25,317 bases of DNA from BHER01 sp051652245. GTDB taxonomy: Bacteria; Bacillota_I; Bacilli_A; Culicoidibacterales; Culicoidibacteraceae. Every line of letters starts with the position of its first letter. Positions within the stretch are counted from its first letter, which is position 1. The stretch covers positions 1 through 25,317 of the forward strand of contig JBOFTV010000033.1 of NCBI GenBank assembly GCA_051652245.1. Direction: 5' to 3'. The notes beneath the pieces were generated by a model. It was not told where the DNA came from. It saw nothing but the letters and a program-made list of their open reading frames with translations, and ran no database searches. Of this stretch, positions 16,708-23,500 are shown piece after piece. Both the position numbers and the translations under genes were made by a program.

Positions 16708-17571
16708 CTATTTATTTGAATTTTCAATTACTTTGATACTTGCTGAGAAGTCTTCACTACCAAAACCAGAGGCCATTGCTTGGTTGTAGACATCCATAAC
16801 AATTGCTGTTGCTGGGAGGTCGAGGTCGAGTTTAGCAATAAGATTTCGGGCAATTGTTACATCTTTATACATGTTTTCAACTGAGAAGGCTGTTTCAAAA
16901 TTATGCGTCCCGATTGCTTCGGCCTTTGTTTCTAAATAGAAGTTTTTGGCTCCACCTATGGCAATTGCTCCTTGAAATTGCTCCCAATTAATATCAAATT
17001 TAGCAGCTAACGTCATCATTTCATTGACACCATTTTGAATTTGCCCTACGAGCATGTTATGACAAATTTTCATAACGGACCCTTTTCCATTGGCTCCTAG
17101 GTATTCAATACTTGATCCGATGCAAGCAAGATATTTCTCAACTTTTGTAAAAATTTCATGGTCGCCACCAACATAAATTCCTAGTGTACCATCAATTGCA
17201 GCACGCTTTGATTTAACAACGGGTGCATCTAGCATGTGGGCCCCTAGGGCCTCAATTTTTTGTGCTAGTTCGATGCTGTCATAAGGTGAAATTGTACTCA
17301 TGTCGATGAAAATTTGTCCTGGTTTAACGCTGCTGTATATCGATTCATGTACCGCTTTTACATGTTCTGCTTTGGGTACACTTGTGAAGATAATATCTGC
17401 TTTTTGGACAACTTCTTCACTATTTTTAGTCGCAATTGCTCCTAGTTCTCCTAGTTGTTTAACTTTTTGTTCATTAAAATCGAAGACGTAGACTGTTTCT
17501 CCACTTTTCTTAACAAGGTTTTCTGCCATTGATTCACCCATAATTCCTAGACCAATAAATCCTAATTTCAT
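16708..17571 (-). CDS. Beta-hydroxyacid dehydrogenase family, probable sulfolactaldehyde reductase
   Basis: A 287-residue NAD(P)H enzyme of the 3-hydroxyisobutyrate/tartronate-semialdehyde reductase family, like E. coli YihU, which reduces 3-sulfolactaldehyde to 2,3-dihydroxypropane-1-sulfonate (DHPS). It has the Rossmann motif GLGIMG (7-12) with D31 ending strand 2 (often pointing to NADH), the substrate loop DAPVVKSKRAA (115-125) and the catalytic K168 with N172 (GSVMKICHNML). The usual DAPVSGG loop is replaced by a basic VVKSKR, suiting a sulfonate. No aldehyde dehydrogenase (SftD) is in the operon, so DHPS rather than sulfolactate is the expected product. AAGGAG precedes the ATG. Confidence 0.82.
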   Translation of the reverse strand: MKLGFIGLGIMGESMAENLVKKSGETVYVFDFNEQKVKQLGELGAIATKNSEEVVQKADIIFTSVPKAEHVKAVHESIYSSVKPGQIFIDMSTISPYDSIELAQKIEALGAHMLDAPVVKSKRAAIDGTLGIYVGGDHEIFTKVEKYLACIGSSIEYLGANGKGSVMKICHNMLVGQIQNGVNEMMTLAAKFDINWEQFQGAIAIGGAKNFYLETKAEAIGTHNFETAFSVENMYKDVTIARNLIAKLDLDLPATAIVMDVYNQAMASGFGSEDFSASIKVIENSNK

Positions 17572-17592
17572 TGCTTTCCACTCCTTTTTTTT

Positions 17593-18924
17593 TTAACATT
17601 CAATAACCGGTAGGTTTAAGTATTCGGCCATTTGTTTTAGCTGGCTTGTCACATCACCGTAGACGAGCGCAAAATGCGGTTCGAAGCCTTCTTTTAAGGA
17701 AAGCTTAATAAAGTTTGTTACGTCTGTTTCAAGTTTAATTTCTGCTGATGTTCCATTATAAGAATTTGGTACGTCTAGTGCTTGACCTTTACTGATGATA
17801 AAGCGGTATCCCTCGGGGCCAAAACCGACTCTAAAAAGGGTCACTTGACCTGGTTTTAAGCCAAATTCCATGGCAAATCCAAGCTTCCTATTGGGATGTA
17901 GACCCGCTGTTGCACCCGTTTTCTGATTTGCTAGGGAGTAGGGGCCAAAGCCACAATGCCAGAGGACGATTGTATTTTCTACTGCTTTAAAATGGACAAC
18001 ATCACCCAAGTATGTTGCTAACCCGCCAGTCATTTCTTTCAAAATATACATTGAAAGCGATCCATGAATATCAGTTTCACAACTCGTAGGAAATCCCTGC
18101 TCCGTTAACTGTGAGAAAATCCCGCAAGGCGCAGCCTTCAATTCGGTAAAAAAATCGGGCCAGCATCTCATCGCAATCGACTTTAACTTGTCGTCGGCTA
18201 TTTTTTGTTTGACACAGCTAACAAACTGGGCAAACTTTTTGACATTTTCATCTGTTTTATGAAGTCCAATAACACGCTTTTGAGCATAGTCAATTTCGCT
18301 GTTGTAGACTTCGGGTGGTAATTGTTTTGCTTGCTCAAATGTTTTGGCTAAATCATATGTTTTTAGTTCGACACCAAATGTTTTAGCAAGTGCTTTGTCA
18401 TCACTTCCAGAGAAGAAAAAGCCATTAGGATATGTACCAATTACACCAAGTTTTAAGGAATTAACGCGTGAAATTACAGCTAGGATTTCGAGTTTTTCTT
18501 GAAGCTCTGCTTGGAGTTCTGTTTCACTTGGATTTCCGATCAGTGATAGTGCTTTTTTTTGCTGATTATATAAGACATTTGCTGTACTCATCATTCCCGT
18601 TAGCGAATTTAGGCGTAGCCAGCCGCCAACACTTGGTTCTCTTACCCCCCAACACAGAAGTGGTTTAGTTGTCTGTTCGAGGACATTTAAGATAAATTCA
18701 CCATCGGTAAATGTGATGTTCTGAAAGACAATGATTTGGGCATCGTTTGCATGTGTTTGAACAAATGAGCGCAAGCTTTCGGCATCTGTTAATAAATCAG
18801 GTGGTGAAATTACCGTTTTTGCTATTGTTTCCAGTAGTGCCTTACTTTCTTTGAAATATTTTCTTGCTGTTTCAACATCAAATGTAAGACGTGCAACGGG
18901 TAGATATAAAATTTTCTCTTTCAT
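17593..18924 (-). CDS. sftI: Fucose isomerase-like sulfoquinovose isomerase (SftI type)
   Basis: A 443-residue protein resembling the L-fucose/L-arabinose isomerase superfamily, expected to interconvert sulfoquinovose and 6-deoxy-6-sulfofructose. Visible features: RCWPDFF in the central domain, the CETDIHGSLSMYIL segment with acidic candidates for the divalent metal site, and LWHCGFGPYSLA in the C-terminal domain with a possible His ligand. The assignment to SQ comes from its position between a transaldolase and a sulfoquinovosidase, as in the sulfo-TAL clusters described in Bacillus and gut Firmicutes. By sequence alone it is only 'fucose isomerase-like'. The ATG has AGGAG upstream; it lies 24 bp after the DUF4867 gene. 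Confidence 0.78.
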   Translation of the reverse strand: MKEKILYLPVARLTFDVETARKYFKESKALLETIAKTVISPPDLLTDAESLRSFVQTHANDAQIIVFQNITFTDGEFILNVLEQTTKPLLCWGVREPSVGGWLRLNSLTGMMSTANVLYNQQKKALSLIGNPSETELQAELQEKLEILAVISRVNSLKLGVIGTYPNGFFFSGSDDKALAKTFGVELKTYDLAKTFEQAKQLPPEVYNSEIDYAQKRVIGLHKTDENVKKFAQFVSCVKQKIADDKLKSIAMRCWPDFFTELKAAPCGIFSQLTEQGFPTSCETDIHGSLSMYILKEMTGGLATYLGDVVHFKAVENTIVLWHCGFGPYSLANQKTGATAGLHPNRKLGFAMEFGLKPGQVTLFRVGFGPEGYRFIISKGQALDVPNSYNGTSAEIKLETDVTNFIKLSLKEGFEPHFALVYGDVTSQLKQMAEYLNLPVIEC

Positions 18925-18948
18925 CCTAATAATCTCCTTTGTTTGTGT

Positions 18949-19599
18949 TTAATAATTTACTTTTGTGTTTTCCCCCTTGATGCCTATTTTTGCTCCTTGT
19001 GCTGTAAAACGCGTTGTCTCTTTGTGAGAATAGAGCCATTTATTGACCTTAAAGAGGGTTCCCTCTGGTTTGGCAATATCGGCATTAGTCCCTTTTGGTA
19101 AGATAACAATTGATTTAAAGCCTTCTTTTAAGACGCTGCAGGGAGCAAAATGGAGGACTTTTGCCTCTAGTTCAATCCCCACGCCTTTAGGGATGTAAAA
19201 TGCTGAAATTTTGGCTGAATCATAGCTGCCATCAACAATATCGGAAAATGAGCCTAGGAGTAATACCATGTCTGTGACAGCGATATTAACTTCGGGGCTT
19301 TTGTGATATTCTAAGGCATTTAATTGATGCGTGTTGCCATTACAAATTCCGACTTGGATTTGTTGATACCCATAAATTGATGCTTCAATTTGCTTGCTTT
19401 GCTCTAGTTGCTCTAGTGCTGTTATTGAGGGAATATAGCTATTCCCTTCTACTGGAATTTCTGTCTGTTCTTCCACGAATTGGCACAGTTTTGTGGTATC
19501 AATTTCTGTGATAACGCGCCCAAATTTTGCAAATTCGCGGGCATTAACATCGAATAGTGTTAGCGTCGGATTATTTTGTTGTAATAATTTTATGTCCAT
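18949..19599 (-). CDS. DUF4867-family protein, function unknown
   Basis: A 216-residue soluble protein. I recognise the DUF4867 pattern: FGRV near the N-terminus, IYG...QIGICNGNTHQLNALEYHKSPEVN in the middle (H99 and E103 conserved-looking), VTDMVLLLG, AFYIPKGVGIELEAKVLHFAPC (H150, C154) and ILPKGTN. The pattern of histidines and acidic residues on beta-strands is cupin-like and could hold a metal. ATG at 19599 is preferred over the GTG at 19608, since GAGGGTG is 6 nt before the ATG and overlaps the GTG. It is the second gene of the operon, 12 bp after the transaldolase. A role as SQ mutarotase or isomerase helper is possible but unproven. Confidence 0.7.
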   Translation of the reverse strand: MDIKLLQQNNPTLTLFDVNAREFAKFGRVITEIDTTKLCQFVEEQTEIPVEGNSYIPSITALEQLEQSKQIEASIYGYQQIQVGICNGNTHQLNALEYHKSPEVNIAVTDMVLLLGSFSDIVDGSYDSAKISAFYIPKGVGIELEAKVLHFAPCSVLKEGFKSIVILPKGTNADIAKPEGTLFKVNKWLYSHKETTRFTAQGAKIGIKGENTKVNY

Positions 19600-19611
19600 T
19601 TTTATCACCCT

Positions 19612-20280
19612 CTACTCTTCTGTAATCGTTTCATCCCAAGCTTTTGTAAAAATTCCTAAACCATAATCCGTAAAGGGGTGGTAAAAGCTTGCTTTGTAGA
19701 CATCTAAACCACATGTTACGATATCAGCACCCGCACGTGCAGCTTTGGCAATTTGATGACCATTTCGAATAGCGGCAACAATAATTTCTGTTTTGTAGCC
19801 ATAGTTGCGATAGATTTCAACAATTTCTTCGATATATTCAAAGGCATCGTCGCCACTATTTTCTTTCCAACCAACAAATGGTGAAACAAATTTAGCGCCG
19901 ATTTTTGCTGGTACCATTGCTTGTGATGCCGAGAAAACAAGTGTTACATTTGTTCGAATCCCTTGTTGTTCAAGACGTCTTGCTGCTGTTAGACCTGACT
20001 CTGTACAAGGAATTTTGATGATAAAATTCTTTGAAAGAGCGGCAACTTTAATTCCTTCTTTTACAATTTCTTCTGCAACATCTAAATGTGGGTTGATTTC
20101 GACTGAAATCGGAAAATCTGGGCGGTCTTTAAACTCCGCCGCAAGTTCTTTTAATACTGTGAAAAATGGTTTTCCACTTAACTGAATGTGTCGTGGATTT
20201 GTTGTTACCCCATCAATACCGAATGTTTCTACCGCATAGCGAATTTCTTCAATCTTTGCACTGTCTAAAAAATATTTCAT
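19612..20280 (-). CDS. sftT: Sulfofructose transaldolase (SftT type, class I)
   Basis: A 222-residue protein of the fructose-6-phosphate aldolase/transaldolase-C family. It is expected to transfer the C1-C3 glycerone unit of 6-deoxy-6-sulfofructose to glyceraldehyde-3-phosphate, giving fructose-6-phosphate and sulfolactaldehyde. It has FLDSAKIEEI at the start with D6, DGVTTNP (23-29), Schiff-base K89 in IIKIPCT, NVTLVFS (111-117) and the C-terminal HPFTDYGLGIFTKAWDE. R30-H31 follow the NP motif where ordinary family members usually have Ser, a candidate sulfonate contact. It is the first gene of the operon, with GGAGGT before the ATG. An ordinary fructose-6-P aldolase is the alternative, but the context favours SftT. 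Confidence 0.85.
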   Translation of the reverse strand: MKYFLDSAKIEEIRYAVETFGIDGVTTNPRHIQLSGKPFFTVLKELAAEFKDRPDFPISVEINPHLDVAEEIVKEGIKVAALSKNFIIKIPCTESGLTAARRLEQQGIRTNVTLVFSASQAMVPAKIGAKFVSPFVGWKENSGDDAFEYIEEIVEIYRNYGYKTEIIVAAIRNGHQIAKAARAGADIVTCGLDVYKASFYHPFTDYGLGIFTKAWDETITEE

Positions 20281-20303
20281 AATATACCTCCATTTTTTAT
20301 TAA

Positions 20304-20333
20304 TTAGTTTTATTAATTAACTAACCTTAGTTA
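20304..20333 (-). promoter_or_regulatory. Palindromic operator downstream of the operon promoter
   Basis: Three TTAGTT half-sites in alternating orientation form two overlapping inverted repeats: TTAGTT (20304-20309) with AACTAA (20319-20324), and TAACTAA-CC-TTAGTTA (20318-20333). They cover about +1 to +26 of the transcript. TTAGTT...AACTAA arms resemble operators of ROK repressors such as XylR, so the nearby ROK protein is the likely binder (inference). Confidence 0.65.
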
Positions 20334-20335
20334 AA

Positions 20336-20364
20336 ATTATAAGCGCTTTCAAAAAATAAGTCAA
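20336..20364 (-). promoter_or_regulatory. Sigma-A promoter of the SQ-glycerol operon
   Basis: On the minus strand TTGACT (20359-20364), a 17-bp spacer and a perfect TATAAT (20336-20341) lie about 55 bp upstream of the first gene. It is the only convincing promoter found for the 11-gene unit. It is strong by consensus, which fits tight repression by the overlapping sites. Confidence 0.85.
20338..20351 (-). promoter_or_regulatory. cre box (CcpA site) overlapping the -10
   Basis: TGAAAGCGCTTATA on the minus strand matches the catabolite-responsive element pattern TGWAANCGNTNWCA with one mismatch. It overlaps the spacer and -10 box, a position where CcpA binding would block RNA polymerase when better sugars are present. 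Confidence 0.75.
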
Positions 20365-20472
20365 TATAATTATTCAGTTTTTTGTTTACCTTGGTTTGAG
20401 CCTAATAACGCTGATTACTCCTGAAAAACCCATCTTTTTTTTGTTAATATTGCGTAGAGGGCGATTTTTCGT

Positions 20473-20515
20473 AAAAAAAAGGCGGATAAATCGCTGTTTT
20501 GGTGGATTTATCCGC
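20473..20515 (-). terminator. Terminator after the LPXTG surface-protein gene
   Basis: An 11-bp perfect stem (GCGGATAAATC 20482-20492 / GATTTATCCGC 20505-20515) is followed on the minus strand by a run of eight T. It lies 10 bp past the stop codon and separates the surface protein from the SQ-glycerol operon. The ~110 bp from here to the promoter hold nothing else recognisable. Confidence 0.88.
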
Positions 20516-20524
20516 TGGTGTATA

Positions 20525-23500
20525 TTATTGTGCATCATTCCTCTTTTTTCTTGAATATGCTACTATTAGAGACCCTAGTAATATTAGTGTTGCACTCATT
20601 GTTCCAATAGTGTTGGTGGGTTCTCCTGTTTGGGGAAGTTCTGTTGCTGTTCCCAAAACAACGGTGGTCGCTGTGTCTGAGGTGATGCCATTTGCTGTTG
20701 TTGCTGTTGCTGTAATTATTTGACCCTCGATGAGCGTTATTTTAACTGTTATTTCCCATGTTTGATTGCTAGTTTCTGTGCTGATTGTTTCACCATTGGG
20801 GAGGGTGATGTTTACTGTCGTGTTTAGTTGACTTTGGCCTGTTATGACTGTTTGATTTGCTCTAATTGGATTGAAAATTGGGGGTTCGGGTTTGACTAAG
20901 TTGGGATTGCTGATTACTGTTATTTGTTGCGTTTTTGAGGTTCCACCAAATTTATCTGTGGCTGTTATCATAATTGTTTGGTCTGCTAAAAGTTCTTCCG
21001 CAACGATTATTTCCCATGTTTCATCTTTACTTTCAACTTCAATTATTTGGCTATTTGGGAGCAGTATTTGGACGAGCGAACCAGCTGTTGCTGTTCCTGA
21101 TATTTTTGTGTTTTTTCCTGATAGAATTTGATTAACTTCTACTGTTGGTGGATTATGTGTTACCGTAATTTCAATATCTAATGAATGGATTCCGTTGAAT
21201 TTGGGTTCTGCTTCACTTAATTCACCCCGGAGAATATTTGCTGTCGTGTTTTCATTAAATTCTAGTGTTGCTACCTGCATTCCACCTTCAGTTTTTATTT
21301 TTTCTAGTGATTCTGGTGTGATTCTGACATTTCTTGCTATTTCATTTGTCTCTACGTTTGTTGCCTTGGCATCGGTCGCTGCTAAAATGGTTGCCTCTAG
21401 TGTCCCAGTTTCTTTGTTCTGATCCACGTCATAGATATCTACTGTGATATTATTTGCTGATAGAAGATATTTGGCACTCCTGTTGCCAACTTTTGCCGTT
21501 ACTTCTACTTTTGTTTCTGCTTCTGTGCTGAATATTATTTGGTAGGCTCCACCTTCAGTTATGTCCGCTAGTAGTGTTGTCTTTGTGATGCCAATTTCAT
21601 TGTGATTTTCACTTGTTATTGCGGTTGCGGTTGCGCGGGAAATAAGCTCTGTAGCGGTTGCGCTTTTAGCTTCTTCATAGCTTATCATGAAATCATTTGC
21701 GCTGATTATTTCCCGCTTTTCTTCATTTGTAGTGACTGCTGTTTTTACGGTAGCATCTACTATGACTTGGGTTCCACTCGCTGTTTTAAAAATGACTTTA
21801 TAGGTACCTAATTGCGTAATTTCTGTTAGTCCTGTTGCCTCTGTTATTTCTATTCCAATGCCTGTTTCTGTTGCTTTCGCGGTTGCTGACGCCGCTGTAA
21901 TTAGTGCTGTTGTATCAGCACTTTGAGCATCTTTTAATGATATTGTGAAATCATTTGCTGTTACCATTTCGTCCGTTTGAGGGTCGATGACGACGACTGT
22001 TTTTATCGTTGCGTCAACACTTACTTCTGTTCCTTTTGTTGTTTTAAATGTTAGGTTAGCTCTTCCGGGATGAATAATTTCTCTGTGTCCACTTACCTCT
22101 GTGATTTCGACTGCCTCTCCTGTTGATATCATTTTGGCACTTGCATTTGCAGCCCTAATCAATACTGCTATATCTGCACTTTGAATATCCTTTAGTGACA
22201 TCGTAAAATCATTGGCCATGATGATTTCATTTGGTTGTGGGTCAACTATAACTTTTGTCCTAATTGTTGCTTCAACTGTTGCTTCTGTTCCCGCTGCTGT
22301 TTTAAATGTGACGGGGTATTGACCTGGCTGTGTAATTTCTTTAAGTTGTGTTACTTCTATGATTTTAACGACTTCGCCCGTTGCTGTTATTTTTGCACTT
22401 GCTTTGGTGGCTGTAATTAATGCTATCGTATCTGCATTTTGGGCCTCTGTTAATGACATTGCAAACTCGTTGGCTCCTATTGTTTCTCCTGTTTGGGGAT
22501 TGATCACTACTGTTGTCTTGATTGTTGCTCCCACTACTACTTCTGTTCCATGTGCTGTTTTAAATGTAATTGGGTATTCTCCAGGCTGCTTGATTCCTGC
22601 AAGTCCGATTGCTCCTGTGATTTCGACCACTTCGCCTGTTGCTGTTAACCTTGCACTTGCTGAGGCTGCTCTAACCAGAGCCGATATATCTGCATTTTGA
22701 GCATCTGTTAATGACATTGTAAACTCGTTGGCCATTAGTGTTTCTGCTGTCTCCAAATCGACTACTACAGCTGTTTTTAGTGTTGCATTCACTGTTACTT
22801 CCGTTCCTTTTTCCGTTTTAAACGTGATGTTATATTCTCCGGGCCAACTAAATTGCTCATTCCCCATTACCTCCGTGATGTCAACTGCTACTCCCGTTTC
22901 TGTTACCTTCGCACTTGCGCCTGCTGCTGTAATTAATCCTCGTATATCTGCACTTTGAGCATCAGCTACCGACATTGTAAAGTCATTAGCCATTAGTGTT
23001 TCTGTTGTTTGGGGGTCATTTACTATTGTAGTCCTAATGATTGCATCTACTACTATCATAGTTCCTTTTGTTGTCCTAAATGTTATTTTATATACTCCCG
23101 ACTGGATAATTCCTGTAAGTTCCGTTGCAAATGTGATCCCGACGGCTTCGCCTGTTGATATAACTTTTGCGCTTGCGCTGGCTGCTGTGATTAACTCTCC
23201 TATATCTGAATTTTGCGCATCCACTAATGACATTGTAAAATCATTTGCCATAATTGTTTCGTCCATTTCCGGATTAATTATAACGGTTGTTTTGATGATT
23301 GCATCTACTACTGCTTGTGTTCCTTTTGCTGTTCTAAATGTTAATTTATAGTCTCCCGGTTGTGTAATTTGGTCTAGTCCTATTGCTTCTACAATTTCAA
23401 CTGCTTCCCCTGTTACTGTTACTTTTGCACTTGCTTTTGCTGCTGTAATTAATGCTATTGCATTGGCATTTTGGGCATCAAATAATGACATCGTAAAATT

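Noticed and set aside
16695..16727. Earlier start of the sulfoquinovosidase at 16727
   Set aside because: It would overlap the upstream gene; the AGGAGG site points to 16694, which also gives the exact length of YihQ.
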